The notes: a model not told the origin generated them from the letters alone. A DNA stretch of 64,000 nucleotides from Streptococcus infantis SPAR10 (GCF_000279535.1 NZ_ALCH01000005.1:124001-188000), one strand, 5' to 3'. Counted from the stretch's first letter, positions 48,936 to 60,597 are shown. Program-made: numbers and translations.

Positions 48936-49451
48936 ATGAGAATTGCAATTGGATGTGACCACATCGTAACTAATGAAAAAATGGCGGTTTCAGAATTTTT
49001 GAAATCAAAAGGACATGAAGTCATCGACTTTGGTACTTATGACCACGCTCGTACTCACTACCCAATCTTTGGTAAAAAAGTTGGTGAAGCAGTAGTTAGT
49101 GGCCAAGCTGATCTTGGTGTATGTATCTGTGGTACTGGTGTAGGTATCAATAACGCTGTTAACAAAGTTCCAGGTGTTCGTTCTGCTTTGGTTCGTGATA
49201 TGACTACAGCTCTTTACGCTAAAGAACAATTGAATGCCAACGTTATCGGATTTGGTGGTAAAATCACTGGTGAATTGCTTATGTGCGATATCATTGAAGC
49301 TTTCATCAACGCTGAATACAAACCATCTGAAGAAAACAAAAAATTGATCGCTAAAATTCAACACGTTGAAACTCATAACGATCACCAAACTGATGCCAAC
49401 TTCTTTACAGAATTCCTTGAAAAATGGGATCGCGGTGAATATCACGACTAA
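48936..49451 (+). CDS. lacB: Galactose-6-phosphate isomerase subunit LacB
   Basis: Partner of LacA. The 171-residue RpiB-family protein has [29 protein letters not shown] and the catalytic cysteine loop [16 protein letters not shown], which LacA lacks; the active site is shared between the subunits. GAAAGGTAAG precedes the ATG. Confidence 0.97.
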   Translation: MRIAIGCDHIVTNEKMAVSEFLKSKGHEVIDFGTYDHARTHYPIFGKKVGEAVVSGQADLGVCICGTGVGINNAVNKVPGVRSALVRDMTTALYAKEQLNANVIGFGGKITGELLMCDIIEAFINAEYKPSEENKKLIAKIQHVETHNDHQTDANFFTEFLEKWDRGEYHD

Positions 49452-49461
49452 GAGGTGACTC

Positions 49462-50391
49462 ATGATTTTAACAGTCACAATGAACCCATCCATTGATATT
49501 TCCTATCCTTTGGATGAATTAAAAATTGACACTGTCAACCGTGTTGTCGATGTTACGAAAACAGCGGGTGGTAAAGGTCTCAATGTTACACGAGTTCTAT
49601 CAGAATTTGGTGATTCTGTAGTCGCAACAGGACTTGTTGGTGGTAAACTTGGTGATTTTTTAGTAGAAAATATTGATAATAAAGTAAGCAAACGTTTCTT
49701 CTCTATTCAAGGTGAAACCCGTAACTGTATTGCAATTCTACATGGAGAAAACCAAACAGAAATCCTAGAAAAAGGTCCTAAAGTTCAAGAACAAGAAGGT
49801 CAAGATTTCTTGGCTCATTTCAAGGAACTTATAGAGACTGTAGAGGTAGTAGCCATTTCAGGTAGTCTACCAGCAGGACTTCCTGTTGACTATTATGCTA
49901 GTCTAGTTGAACTTGCTAACCAAGCTGGTAAACCTGTTGTCTTGGACTGTTCAGGAGCTGCACTTCAGGCGGTTCTTGAATCTCCACATAAACCAACGGT
50001 TATCAAGCCAAATAATGAAGAATTGTCTCAACTTTTAGGAAGAGAAATTTCTAAAGACTTGGATGAATTAAAAGAGGTTCTTCAAGAGCCCCTATTTGAA
50101 GGAATTGAGTGGATCATCGTTTCCTTAGGTGCTAATGGTGCCTTTGCAAAACACGGGGACACTTTCTATAAAGTGGATATTCCAAGAATACAAGTTGTAA
50201 ACCCAGTTGGGTCAGGTGATTCAACCGTTGCAGGTATTGCATCAGGTCTTTTCCATAAAGAATCTGATCAAGAATTGCTGACTAAGGCGAATGTCCTTGG
50301 TATGCTTAATGCTCAAGAAAAAGTGACCGGTCATGTCAATATGGCTAACTATCAAGGCCTATATGACCAACTAGTAGTGAAAGAGGTATAA
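49462..50391 (+). CDS. lacC: Tagatose-6-phosphate kinase
   Basis: LacC phosphorylates tagatose-6-phosphate to the 1,6-bisphosphate. The 309-residue PfkB-family protein shows [30 protein letters not shown] and the C-terminal ATP/anion-hole motif [16 protein letters not shown] with the catalytic Asp. AAGAGGTGAC precedes the ATG. It ends two bases before lacD. Confidence 0.97.
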   Translation: MILTVTMNPSIDISYPLDELKIDTVNRVVDVTKTAGGKGLNVTRVLSEFGDSVVATGLVGGKLGDFLVENIDNKVSKRFFSIQGETRNCIAILHGENQTEILEKGPKVQEQEGQDFLAHFKELIETVEVVAISGSLPAGLPVDYYASLVELANQAGKPVVLDCSGAALQAVLESPHKPTVIKPNNEELSQLLGREISKDLDELKEVLQEPLFEGIEWIIVSLGANGAFAKHGDTFYKVDIPRIQVVNPVGSGDSTVAGIASGLFHKESDQELLTKANVLGMLNAQEKVTGHVNMANYQGLYDQLVVKEV

Positions 50392-50392
50392 A

Positions 50393-51373
50393 ATGGTTTT
50401 AACAGAAAATAAACGTGCATGTTTGCAAAAACTCTCAGATGAAAATGGTATCATCTCAGCTCTTGCTTTTGACCAACGTGGTGCTTTGAAACGTCTCATG
50501 GCTCAATACCAAACAGAAGAGCCAACAGTAGCTCAAATGGAAGAACTTAAAGTGTTAGTTGCGGATGAATTGACAAAATACGCTTCATCAATGCTTCTTG
50601 ATCCTGAGTATGGACTTCCTGCTACAAAAGCACTTGCTCCAAATGCAGGTCTTCTTCTTGCTTATGAAAAAACAGGCTACGACACAACAAGCACAAAACG
50701 TTTGCCAGACTGCTTGGATGTTTGGTCTGCAAAACGTATCAAAGAACAAGGTGCAGATGCAGTTAAGTTCTTGCTTTACTATGACGTAGATAGCTCTGAC
50801 GAACTTAACCAACAAAAACAAGCCTACATTGAACGTATCGGTTCTGAGTGTGTGGCTGAAGATATTCCATTCTTCCTTGAAATCTTGGCTTACGATGAAA
50901 AGATTGCTGACGCAGGTTCTGCAGAATACGCTAAAGTGAAACCTCACAAGGTTATTGGTGCCATGAAAGTCTTCTCAGACCCACGTTTCAACATCGATGT
51001 CTTGAAAGTAGAAGTTCCAGTTAACGTGAAATACGTTGAAGGCTTTGGTGATGGAGAAATCGTTCATACACGTGAAGAAGCAGCAGCATTCTTCAAAGCG
51101 CAAGATGAAGCAACTAACCTTCCATACATCTACTTGAGTGCAGGTGTATCTGCTAAGCTCTTCCAAGAAACTCTTGTCTTTGCCCACGAATCAGGCGCAA
51201 ACTTCAATGGTGTTCTTTGTGGACGTGCAACATGGGCTGGATCTGTTGAGGCTTATATCAAAGATGGTGAAGCAGCAGCCCGCGAATGGCTTCGTACAAC
51301 TGGATTTGAGAACATTGACGAACTCAACAAGGTTCTTCAAACAACAGCAACTTCATGGACTGAACGTGTGTAA
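50393..51373 (+). CDS. lacD: Tagatose 1,6-diphosphate aldolase
   Basis: LacD cleaves tagatose 1,6-bisphosphate to dihydroxyacetone phosphate and glyceraldehyde-3-phosphate. The 326-residue class I aldolase shows [15 protein letters not shown] near the N-terminus, [21 protein letters not shown] with the Schiff-base lysine, and [18 protein letters not shown]. In S. pyogenes one LacD copy moonlights as a virulence regulator; nothing here shows that. AAAGAGG precedes the ATG. Confidence 0.97.
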   Translation: MVLTENKRACLQKLSDENGIISALAFDQRGALKRLMAQYQTEEPTVAQMEELKVLVADELTKYASSMLLDPEYGLPATKALAPNAGLLLAYEKTGYDTTSTKRLPDCLDVWSAKRIKEQGADAVKFLLYYDVDSSDELNQQKQAYIERIGSECVAEDIPFFLEILAYDEKIADAGSAEYAKVKPHKVIGAMKVFSDPRFNIDVLKVEVPVNVKYVEGFGDGEIVHTREEAAAFFKAQDEATNLPYIYLSAGVSAKLFQETLVFAHESGANFNGVLCGRATWAGSVEAYIKDGEAAAREWLRTTGFENIDELNKVLQTTATSWTERV

Positions 51374-51436
51374 ACTTCCCCCTTTATGTCCTAAAACCTG
51401 GTAAAAAAACTTTAAAACATTTTAAAAAAAGTTGTA

Positions 51437-51473
51437 TGTAAAGGTTTACAAAAAATCATTCTTGTGATATACT
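51437..51473 (+). promoter_or_regulatory. lacT promoter with overlapping cre-like palindrome
   Basis: TTTACA (51445-51450), 17-base spacer, TATACT (51468-51473) with TGA as extended -10. TGTAAAGGTTTACA (51437-51450) is a near-perfect cre palindrome with GG in place of the central CG, overlapping the -35. Confidence 0.78.
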
Positions 51474-51494
51474 AAAGTCACAAGTTAATACAAA

Positions 51495-51527
51495 GTGAGT
51501 GTTACTAAGTAATATTAGGCATGATCA
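51495..51527 (+). promoter_or_regulatory. Ribonucleic antiterminator (RAT) bound by LacT
   Basis: GTGAGTGTTACTA and TATTAGGCATGATCAC form an imperfect hairpin with the GTTACT and GGCATGA-like internal loops of BglG-family targets. Its 3' arm is shared with the terminator directly downstream, so both cannot form at once. Confidence 0.82.
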
Positions 51528-51576
51528 CAGATGACTCAGATGTATATTTTCTGAGTTCATTTGTGGTCATTTTTTA
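51521..51576 (+). terminator. LacT-controlled terminator in the lacTFEG leader
   Basis: ATGATCACAGATGACTCAG pairs with CTGAGTTCATTTGTGGTCAT with one bulge, followed by TTTTT. It overlaps the RAT by seven bases. Confidence 0.87.
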
Positions 51577-51614
51577 TGCTCACAAAACTTAAATAATAGG
51601 GCAAGGAGGTTGCC

Positions 51615-52451
51615 ATGTATCGGATATTAAATCCAATGAATAACAATGTTTCTCTTGTGCGTAATAGTAAGGGAGAGGAGTTGATCGTAATTGGTAAGGG
51701 TATTTCGTTCGGTAAGAAGAAGGGAGATTTGATTTCTGAGGATCAGGTTGAAAAAGTTTTCCGGATGAAAACAGAAGAGTCGCGAGAAAATTTTATGGCT
51801 CTTCTCAAGGATGTACCGCTTGATTTTATTACGGTTACTTATGAGATAATTGATAATCTTTCTAAAAAATATCAATATCCTGTCCAAGAGTATCTCTACG
51901 TCACTCTGACAGACCATATCTATTGTTCTTATCAGGCTATTAGTCAAGGGCGTTATAAGGATAGTAACTTGCCTGATATTTCTGCCAAATATCCTATCGC
52001 TTTCCAGATTGCACAAGAAGCTTTTGAAATCTATCGTCAAAAACTGACAGAAAATTTTCCTGAAGACGAGATCATTCGTATCGCTTATCACTTCATCAAT
52101 GCAGAAGGTGAGAATAAAGTCGAAGTTGTTGAGTCGATTGATAAGAGAAAGGAAATTTTAAAGAGGGTTGAAAGCGTTTTGAAGAGTTATAAAATCCAGC
52201 GAACACCTGAAAATAATAATTTTTACGATCGCTTTATGATTCATCTCAATTATTTCTTGGATTATCTGGATCGTAGTCGCGATGATAATCAATCCTTGCT
52301 CGATATGGAAGAACATATAAAGAATACTTATCCAGAAGCATTCGAAATTGGTAGCAAAATTTATGAAGTCATTGCTCAGGAAACTGGTCTTGACCTTTAC
52401 AAGAGTGAACGAGTTTATCTTGTTCTACACATTCAACGTTTATTGTCATAA
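51615..52451 (+). CDS. lacT: Transcription antiterminator LacT (BglG family)
   Basis: LacT binds the RAT and allows readthrough into lacTFEG when lactose is present. The 278-residue protein has an N-terminal CAT RNA-binding domain (MYRILNPMNNNVSLV...GKGISFGKKKGD). Two PRD domains follow (about 65-170 and 171-275), with the phosphorylatable histidines in YVTLTDHIYC, YHFINAEGE, MIHLNYFL and VLHIQRL. PRD phosphorylation by HPr and LacE is the known way this family reads sugar supply. GCAAGGAGG precedes the ATG. Confidence 0.95.
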   Translation: MYRILNPMNNNVSLVRNSKGEELIVIGKGISFGKKKGDLISEDQVEKVFRMKTEESRENFMALLKDVPLDFITVTYEIIDNLSKKYQYPVQEYLYVTLTDHIYCSYQAISQGRYKDSNLPDISAKYPIAFQIAQEAFEIYRQKLTENFPEDEIIRIAYHFINAEGENKVEVVESIDKRKEILKRVESVLKSYKIQRTPENNNFYDRFMIHLNYFLDYLDRSRDDNQSLLDMEEHIKNTYPEAFEIGSKIYEVIAQETGLDLYKSERVYLVLHIQRLLS

Positions 52452-52485
52452 CATCTACTAAAAAATATATAAGGAGAATTCTATC

Positions 52486-52803
52486 ATGAATAGAGAAGAA
52501 GTAACATTGTTAGGTTTTGAAATCGTAGCCTATGCTGGCGATGCTCGTTCAAAATTATTGGAAGCTTTGAAGGCTTCTGAAGCTGGTGATTTTGCGAAAG
52601 CGGATAGCTTAGTTGTGGAAGCTGGTAGCTGTATCGCTGAAGCACACCACGCGCAAACAAGTCTTTTAACCAAGGAAGCTGCAGGTGATGATTTGGCTTA
52701 TAGCGTGACCATGATGCATGGCCAAGATCACTTGATGACAACTATTTTGTTAAAAGATTTGATGCACCATTTAATTGAACTTTATAAAAGAGGAGCTAAA
52801 TAA
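52486..52803 (+). CDS. lacF: Lactose PTS EIIA component (LacF)
   Basis: A 105-residue helical EIIA of the lactose/cellobiose family. The phosphorylated residue is His78 in MMHGQDH, the same number as in L. lactis. The segment [15 protein letters not shown] is also typical. AAGGAGAA precedes the ATG. Its stop shares one base with the lacE start. Confidence 0.97.
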   Translation: MNREEVTLLGFEIVAYAGDARSKLLEALKASEAGDFAKADSLVVEAGSCIAEAHHAQTSLLTKEAAGDDLAYSVTMMHGQDHLMTTILLKDLMHHLIELYKRGAK

Positions 52804-54493
52804 TGAATAAGTTAATTGCCTATATCGAGAAAGGGAAGCCTTTCTTTGAAAAGCTATCTCGAAATATCTATCTTCGTGCTATTCGTGATGGATTTATCGC
52901 TGGAATGCCAGTCATTCTCTTCTCAAGTATTTTTATCTTGATTGCCTTTGTTCCAAACTCTTGGGGCTTTAAATGGTCTGATGAAGTAGTAGCACTTTTG
53001 ATGAAACCCTACAGTTATTCAATGGGTATTCTCGCACTTTTGGTTGCTGGTACAACTGCTAAATCTTTAACAGACTCTGTTAACCGTAGCATGGAAAAAA
53101 CTAACCAAATCAACTATATGTCAACTCTATTAGCTGCTATTGTTGGGTTATTGATGTTGGCAGCTGACCCAATTGAAGGGGGCTTTGCAACAGGTTTCCT
53201 CGGAACAAAAGGTTTGCTTTCAGCTTTCCTAGCAGCCTTTGTGACTGTAGCAATCTATAAGGTTTGTGTGAAGAATAATGTTACTATTCGAATGCCTGAC
53301 GAAGTTCCACCAAATATCTCACAGGTCTTTAAAGATGTTATTCCATTTACGCTTTCTGTCGTTTCCCTATACGGTCTTGACTTACTTGCTCGTCATTTTG
53401 TTGGTGCAAGCGTAGCAGAATCAATCGGTAAATTCTTTGCGCCTCTATTCTCAGCAGCAGACGGTTATGTTGGTATTACGATTATTTTCGGTGCCTTTGC
53501 ATTCTTCTGGTTTATTGGTATTCACGGCCCATCTATCGTTGAGCCTGCGATTGCAGCGATTACTTATGCAAATGCCGAAGTCAACTTGAACCTTCTTCAA
53601 CAAGGTATGCACGCTGATAAGATCCTTACATCTGGTACACAAATGTTTATCGTTACTATGGGTGGTACAGGGGCAACTCTTGTGGTTCCATTCATGTTTA
53701 TGTGGTTATGTAAATCGAAACGAAATCGTGCTATTGGACGCGCTTCAGTAGTTCCTACATTCTTTGGTGTAAACGAACCAATCTTGTTTGGTGCACCACT
53801 TGTTTTGAACCCGATCTTCTTTATCCCATTCATCTTTGCACCAATTGCAAACGTATGGATCTTTAAGTTCTTTATTGAAACACTTGGCATGAACTCATTT
53901 ACTGCCAACCTTCCATGGACTACACCAGGACCTCTTGGTATTGTTCTTGGTACAAACTTCCAGTTCTTATCATTCGCTCTTGCAGCATTGTTAATTGTAG
54001 TAGATATTGCTATCTACTATCCATTCCTCAAGGTTTATGATGAACAAATTCTTGAAGAAGAACGTTCAGGTAAAGCTAATGATGAATTAAAAGATAAAGT
54101 AGCTGCAAACTTTAACACTGCAAAAGCAGATGCTATTCTTGCAAAAGCTGGAGTAGAATCAGCACAAAATACAATTACTGAAGAAACAAACGTCCTCGTT
54201 CTTTGTGCGGGTGGAGGAACAAGTGGTCTTCTTGCCAATGCTTTGAATAAAGCCGCAGAAGAGTATAAAGTTCCAGTTAAAGCTGCAGCAGGTGGCTATG
54301 GAGCCCACCGTGAAATGTTGCCAGAATTTGACCTTGTTATCTTGGCGCCTCAGGTTGCTTCAAACTTTGAGGATATGAAGGCTGAAACAGATAAACTTGG
54401 AATCAAATTGGCTAAGACTGAAGGAGCTCAATACATCAAGTTGACTCGTGATGGTAAAGGCGCTCTTGCATTCGTTCAGGCTCAATTCGATTA

Positions 54494-54494
<1 letters not shown>
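52803..54494 (+). CDS. lacE: Lactose PTS EIICB component (LacE)
   Basis: LacE imports lactose and delivers it as lactose-6-phosphate. The 563-residue protein has an N-terminal membrane IIC domain (about 1-420) of the lactose/cellobiose family with the [13 protein letters not shown] and [18 protein letters not shown] signatures. After a linker, a C-terminal IIB domain has the active-site Cys468 in [11 protein letters not shown]. It overlaps lacF by one base. A hairpin-rich spacer of 213 bases separates it from lacG. Confidence 0.97.
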
Positions 54495-56114
<1,620 letters not shown>

Positions 56115-56124
56115 ATGTAACGAT

Positions 56125-56154
56125 AAAAAAGTCTCACCAATGGTGAGACTTTTT
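56125..56154. terminator. Bidirectional terminator between lacG and lacR
   Basis: AAAAAAGTCTCACC pairs with GGTGAGACTTTTT around AA-T. It has T tracts on both strands and serves the convergent lacG and lacR; the lacR stop overlaps its edge. Confidence 0.92.
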
Positions 56155-56920
56155 AAGGTGTCGATTTAATAATCTTTGTTTGTTTGGACAAAGTTTTTAG
56201 GGTTTCTTGGCTAAGTTTTGAATCTGAAATAATCGTATCAATATCAGCGATATTATAGAAAGTATAAAAATCAAACTTATTAAATTTACTGTGGTCAGCA
56301 AGAAGAATCTTTTTATTAGCATTATTTAATGCTAGCTTTTGGACTTCGCCTTCATCTTCGCTAAAAGTAGCGATAGCATGATCTTTTATACCATTGCAAC
56401 TAACAAAAGCTTTAGAGTATTGAAGACTTTCGATATCTTGGAGCGTTAAGGTTCCGACAAAGGCACCGGTGATTTCTCGATAATTTCCACCAATCAAAAT
56501 TAAATCAGTCAGTTTTCGTTCATTCAAGATAATGAAAACAGGAAGGCTATTTGTTACCACACGAATATTATCTATTGGAAGTTCACGCGCAAAAAACTCA
56601 AGAGTAGTACCTGGACCGATAAAAATCGTTTCTCTTTCTTCGACTAAATGACCAGCAAACTTTGCGATTTCTTGTTTTTCAGCAATCTGAAGACCTTGCT
56701 TTTCGACATTCGAGCGTTCATTTGCTAATAGAGAACCAGAACGAAGTTTTTCAGCGCCTCCATGCACTCGAACAAGTAGATCTTTGTCAGCTAACTCTTG
56801 CAGATAACGTCGAGCAGTCATATCAGAAATATCTAAACGATTCATTATTTCTTTGACTGTGATGGTTCCTCTTGTATTGACAATCTCTAAAATCACATCT
56901 AGTTTTTCTTGTTTTAGCAT
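56153..56920 (-). CDS. lacR: LacR, DeoR-family repressor of the lac genes
   Basis: A 255-residue DeoR-type repressor. The N-terminal helix-turn-helix is LDVILEIVNTRGTITVKEIMNRLDISDMTARRYLQELADKDLLVRVHGGA (about 7-57). A sugar-phosphate sensing domain follows (IGPGTTLEFFAREL, LIGGNYREITGAFVG, FVSCNGI, ILLADHSKF). Known LacR proteins are released by tagatose-6-phosphate. The promoter and the shared operator sequences upstream suggest autoregulation together with lacA. It is convergent with lacG. Confidence 0.94.
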   Translation of the reverse strand: MLKQEKLDVILEIVNTRGTITVKEIMNRLDISDMTARRYLQELADKDLLVRVHGGAEKLRSGSLLANERSNVEKQGLQIAEKQEIAKFAGHLVEERETIFIGPGTTLEFFARELPIDNIRVVTNSLPVFIILNERKLTDLILIGGNYREITGAFVGTLTLQDIESLQYSKAFVSCNGIKDHAIATFSEDEGEVQKLALNNANKKILLADHSKFNKFDFYTFYNIADIDTIISDSKLSQETLKTLSKQTKIIKSTP

Positions 56921-56944
56921 TGAATCACCCCCATATCCAATATC

Positions 56945-56973
56945 ATTTTATCACATTTTAAACATCTAAGCAA
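56945..56973 (-). promoter_or_regulatory. Promoter of lacR
   Basis: On the minus strand TTGCTT (56973-56968), 17-base spacer and TAAAAT (56950-56945), 25 bases before the lacR start. Confidence 0.75.
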
Positions 56974-56985
56974 CTTAAATAAAAC

Positions 56986-57027
56986 AAAAATAAACAAAAA
57001 CAAAAAACATCTGTGTTTGTTTTTAAC
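56986..57027. promoter_or_regulatory. LacR-type operator pair upstream of lacR
   Basis: AAAAATAAACAAAAACAAA (56986-57004) is identical to the lacA upstream copy, and TGTGTTTGTTTTTAAC (57012-57027) nearly matches the lacA downstream copy. Here the two halves are only seven bases apart in inverted sense, against 57 bases at lacA. Confidence 0.62.
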
Positions 57028-57040
57028 TCAGATGTTTTTA
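57001..57040 (-). terminator. Terminator of nrdF
   Basis: AAAAACATCTG (57003-57013) pairs with CAGATGTTTTT (57029-57039); on the minus strand a T tract follows. Its loop contains the second LacR-type operator half. Confidence 0.82.
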
Positions 57041-57050
57041 TATTTTTTAA

Positions 57051-58013
57051 TTAGTCTAATCCGTAGTTATAATCATCGTCCTGCATAGCTTCGACTTCAC
57101 CAAGTAGATAACCATTACCAACTTGAGAGAAGAAGTCGTGGTTGGATGTACCAGTTGAAATTCCATTCATAACAATTGGGTTTACATCGTCAGCTGAGTC
57201 AGGGAAGAGAGGATCTTGTCCTAGGTTCATAAGAGCTTTATTGGCGTTGTAGCGAAGGAATGTTTTCACTTCTTCAGTCCAACCAACACCATCATATAAA
57301 CTCTCTGTATAACCTTCCTCATTTTCATAAAGAGTGTAGAGCAGGTCGTACATCCAGTCTTTTAACTTTTCTTGCTCTTCTTCTGGTAATTCGTTGAAAC
57401 CAAGTTGGAATTTATAACCAATATATGTTCCGTGAACTGACTCGTCCCGAATGATGAGTTTGATGATTTCAGCAACGTTTGCCAACTTGTTATTTCCTAG
57501 ATAGTAGAGTGGAGTGAAGAAACCAGAGTAGAAGAGGAAGGTTTCAAGGAATACACTAGCCACTTTCTTTTCAAGTGGTGTTCCGTTAAGGTAAATCTCA
57601 TTGATGATTTGTGCCTTTTTCTGAAGATATGGGTTTGTATCAGTCCATTCAAAGATTTCTTCAATCTCAGTCTTGGTATTCAAGGTTGAGAAAATAGAAG
57701 AATAAGATTTAGCGTGGACAGATTCCATAAATTGGATGTTGTTAAACACAGCTTCCTCATGTGGTGTACGGATATCTGCACGTAACGCTTGAACCCCTGT
57801 TTCAGACTGCATGGTATCCAAAAGTGTCAAACCGCCAAAGACTTTTCCTACCAAGTCTTTTTCTTTATTTGATAACTTTCTCCAGTCATCTAAGTCATTA
57901 GATAAGGGAATACGTGTATCCAACCAAAATTGTTCAGTTAGTTTTTCCCATGTTGATTTATCGATGACATCTTCGATGGCATTCCAGTTAATGGCTTTGT
58001 AGTAAGTTTCCAT
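57051..58013 (-). CDS. nrdF: Class Ib ribonucleotide reductase beta subunit
   Basis: NrdF holds the dimetal site (Mn2 or Fe2) and tyrosyl radical for class Ib ribonucleotide reductase. The 320-residue ferritin-like protein shows AINWN at the start, a DWRKLSNKEKDLVGKVFGGLTLLDTMQSE segment with metal ligands, FMESVHAKSYSSIF with ExxH, and IIRDESVHGTYIG with the second ExxH pair. GAAGGAAT precedes the ATG. In most relatives it follows nrdE directly; here a small unknown gene lies between. Confidence 0.96.
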   Translation of the reverse strand: METYYKAINWNAIEDVIDKSTWEKLTEQFWLDTRIPLSNDLDDWRKLSNKEKDLVGKVFGGLTLLDTMQSETGVQALRADIRTPHEEAVFNNIQFMESVHAKSYSSIFSTLNTKTEIEEIFEWTDTNPYLQKKAQIINEIYLNGTPLEKKVASVFLETFLFYSGFFTPLYYLGNNKLANVAEIIKLIIRDESVHGTYIGYKFQLGFNELPEEEQEKLKDWMYDLLYTLYENEEGYTESLYDGVGWTEEVKTFLRYNANKALMNLGQDPLFPDSADDVNPIVMNGISTGTSNHDFFSQVGNGYLLGEVEAMQDDDYNYGLD

Positions 58014-58037
58014 TTTATAAAATTCCTTCTGAAATAT

Positions 58038-58409
58038 TCATTTTTGTTTGCTATCTAAAAGTTGTTGTATAGAATTGTTATATTCCTCATCAATGTCATC
58101 TGTACTTTGATTGTTTTCTTTTCTTTTTTGTACTTCGACTAAGTAATCATCAGTTTTTTGTTGAATTAGTTGATTGATTTCATTGTTTAAGGTGTTTTTA
58201 TTCTTGCTTGTTTGAAGTTTAGAAAGAAAATTTTTATATACTTTTTGAAAACTGATAGTTGCTACTGCACCTAGAGCAGTCCCCAAAGAAATAAGTATAG
58301 CAGCTGCTTTTTTTGGCCCTCCCCATAATTTTGTAAGTTGAGCCATTTTAGCATAATCCCACTTAACTTCTTTTATAATTTTAACAGATTCTAAAATTAG
58401 GTTTTTCAT
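58038..58409 (-). CDS. Unrecognised 123-residue single-TM protein inside the nrdHEF operon
   Basis: I do not recognise this protein. A basic, aromatic N-terminal part (about 1-34) precedes one hydrophobic helix (about 35-54) rich in Ala/Gly. The C-terminal 65 residues are highly charged, with KNKNTLNNEINQLIQQKTDDYL suggesting coiled coil. A good AAGG site lies nine bases before the ATG. Gaps of 28 and 24 bases to nrdE and nrdF show it is cotranscribed. Base use is more AT-rich than that of nrdE/nrdF. It may be an accessory insertion; a link to ribonucleotide reductase is not shown. Confidence 0.7.
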   Translation of the reverse strand: MKNLILESVKIIKEVKWDYAKMAQLTKLWGGPKKAAAILISLGTALGAVATISFQKVYKNFLSKLQTSKNKNTLNNEINQLIQQKTDDYLVEVQKRKENNQSTDDIDEEYNNSIQQLLDSKQK

Positions 58410-58437
58410 GATTGTTACCTTAAAAATGAACTTCGAC

Positions 58438-60597
58438 TTAAATCACACAGCTTTCACATTGGTTAGCACCAACTTCACCGCCGTCATCTGTGTAGGTACG
58501 AACGTAGTAGATAGACTTAATGCCCTTGTTAAAGGCGTAGTTACGAAGGATAGATAGGTCACGTGTTGTTTGTTTGTTCTCTTTCTTCCATTCGTAAAGA
58601 CCTGTTGGGATATCACTACGCATGAAGAGAGTAAGTGAAAGCCCTTGGTCTACGTGCTCAGTTGCAGCAGCATAGACATCGATAACTCTACGCATATCCA
58701 TGTCATAGGCAGAAGTGTAGTAAGGAATAGTTTCAGTTGATAATCCTGCAGCAGGATAGTAAATCTTACCAATTTTCTTCTCTTGACGTTCTTCAATACG
58801 TTGAGTGATTGGGTGGATAGAAGCAGACACGTCATTGATGTAGCTGATAGAACCATTCGGCGCAACAGCAAGACGGTTCTGGTGGTAAAGTCCATCTTCT
58901 TTAACTTTATCGCGAAGTTCAGCCCAATCAGATGCAGACGGGATAAAGATTCCTTCAAAGAGTTCTTTAACACGATCAGATTTTGGAACAAATTGACCAG
59001 ACGTATACTTATCGAAATAAGTACCATTTGCATAGTCTGATTTCTCAAAGTTGTGGAAGGTAATACCACGTTCACGTGCAATATTGTTTGATTCTACCAA
59101 AGTCCAGTAATTCAAAAGCATAAAGTAGATGCTTGTAAATTCAACAGACTCAGGTGATCCATATTCGATTAATTGCTGAGCAAGATAGCTGTGAAGCCCC
59201 ATAGCACCAAGTCCAAATGTATGAGCTTGGCTATTTCCGTGGTCGATAGTTGGAACAGCAACGATGTGAGAGCTATCTGTTACAAAGGTCAAAGCGCGAA
59301 CCATTGCACGAATAGAACGTCCAAAGTCAGGTGATGTCATCATATTTACAACGTTGGTTGAACCAAGGTTACATGAAACGTCAGTACCCATTTGAAGGAA
59401 TTCTTGCGCATCGTTGATAAGACTTGGTTCTTGGACTTGAAGAATTTCTGAACACAAGTTACTCATGATAATCTTGCCATCAACAGGATTTGCACGGTTA
59501 GCAGTATCGATATTGACTACATAAGGATAGCCAGATTCTTGTTGCAATTTAGAAATTTCTGTTTCCAAATCACGGGCCTTAATTTTTGTCTTACGGATGT
59601 TTGGATTTGCCACCAATTCATCGTATTTTTCTGTGATATCGATGTAGTTAAAAGGTACACCATACTCTTTTTCAACAGAATAAGGACTGAAGAGGTACAT
59701 TTCCTCATTCTTACGTGCTAATTCGTAGAATTTATCTGGTACCACAACACCAAGTGAAAGAGTCTTGACACGAACTTTTTCATCAGCATTTTCTTTCTTA
59801 GTAGAAAGGAAAGCAATAATGTCTGGGTGGAAGACGTTAAGGTAAACAACCCCAGCCCCTTGACGTTGACCCAGTTGGTTAGAGTAAGAGAAGCTGTCTT
59901 CGAAAAGCTTCATAACCGGTACGACACCAGAAGCAGCTCCTTCATAGCCTTTGATAGGTGCACCAGCTTCACGAAGGTTGCTGAGGGAAATTCCGACACC
60001 ACCACCGATACGTGAAAGTTGAAGAGCTGAGTTGATAGAACGTCCAATAGAGTTCATATCATCTGTTACCTGAATCAAGAAACAGGATACCAATTCACCA
60101 CGACGTGCACGGCCTGCATTCAAGAAAGAAGGTGTAGCAGGCTGGTAACGCTGGTGGATGATTTCATTGGCAATATCAATTGCGATAGCTTCGTCACCAT
60201 CAGCAAAGTAAAGAGCGTTAAAGAAGACACGGTCTTCCATGCTCTCAAGATAGTACTCTCCGTCATTAGTTTTCAAGGCATATTGATTGTAAAACTTGTA
60301 TGCTGCCATGAAAGACTTGAATTGGAAGTTTTGATCCTTAATAAATTGGTAAAGCTCTACTAAGAATTCTGGACGATATTTCTTGATAAACGCTGTTTCG
60401 ATATAGTCTTGTTTAATAAGGTAATCGATTTTATCAGTGATAGAATCAAAAACCATAGAATTTGGCACAACATTTTCTTTAAAGAAAGCGTCCAAGGCTT
60501 CTTTATCTTTGTGGAGCATGATTTGTCCATTAACAGGACGGTTGATTTCATTATTTAGACGGAAGTAAGTTACGTCCTCAAGTTGTTTTAATCCCAT
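58438..60597 (-). CDS. nrdE: Class Ib ribonucleotide reductase alpha subunit
   Basis: NrdE reduces ribonucleoside diphosphates to deoxy forms. The 719-residue protein shows NRPVNGQIMLHKDKEAL, PATPSFLNAGRARRGELVSCFL with the first active-site Cys, the NLCSEILQ loop Cys, CNLGSTNV, and a C-terminal tail ending ESCVI after GANQC, the Cys pair reduced by NrdH. It lacks the full ATP-cone of class Ia enzymes, as expected for Ib. It lies downstream of nrdH after a hairpin-containing spacer. Confidence 0.97.
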   Translation of the reverse strand: MGLKQLEDVTYFRLNNEINRPVNGQIMLHKDKEALDAFFKENVVPNSMVFDSITDKIDYLIKQDYIETAFIKKYRPEFLVELYQFIKDQNFQFKSFMAAYKFYNQYALKTNDGEYYLESMEDRVFFNALYFADGDEAIAIDIANEIIHQRYQPATPSFLNAGRARRGELVSCFLIQVTDDMNSIGRSINSALQLSRIGGGVGISLSNLREAGAPIKGYEGAASGVVPVMKLFEDSFSYSNQLGQRQGAGVVYLNVFHPDIIAFLSTKKENADEKVRVKTLSLGVVVPDKFYELARKNEEMYLFSPYSVEKEYGVPFNYIDITEKYDELVANPNIRKTKIKARDLETEISKLQQESGYPYVVNIDTANRANPVDGKIIMSNLCSEILQVQEPSLINDAQEFLQMGTDVSCNLGSTNVVNMMTSPDFGRSIRAMVRALTFVTDSSHIVAVPTIDHGNSQAHTFGLGAMGLHSYLAQQLIEYGSPESVEFTSIYFMLLNYWTLVESNNIARERGITFHNFEKSDYANGTYFDKYTSGQFVPKSDRVKELFEGIFIPSASDWAELRDKVKEDGLYHQNRLAVAPNGSISYINDVSASIHPITQRIEERQEKKIGKIYYPAAGLSTETIPYYTSAYDMDMRRVIDVYAAATEHVDQGLSLTLFMRSDIPTGLYEWKKENKQTTRDLSILRNYAFNKGIKSIYYVRTYTDDGGEVGANQCESCVI

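Noticed and set aside
49005..49493. 162-residue minus-strand frame opposite lacB
   Set aside because: It mirrors lacB codons; composition is Phe/Ser/Thr-rich as typical for antisense shadows.
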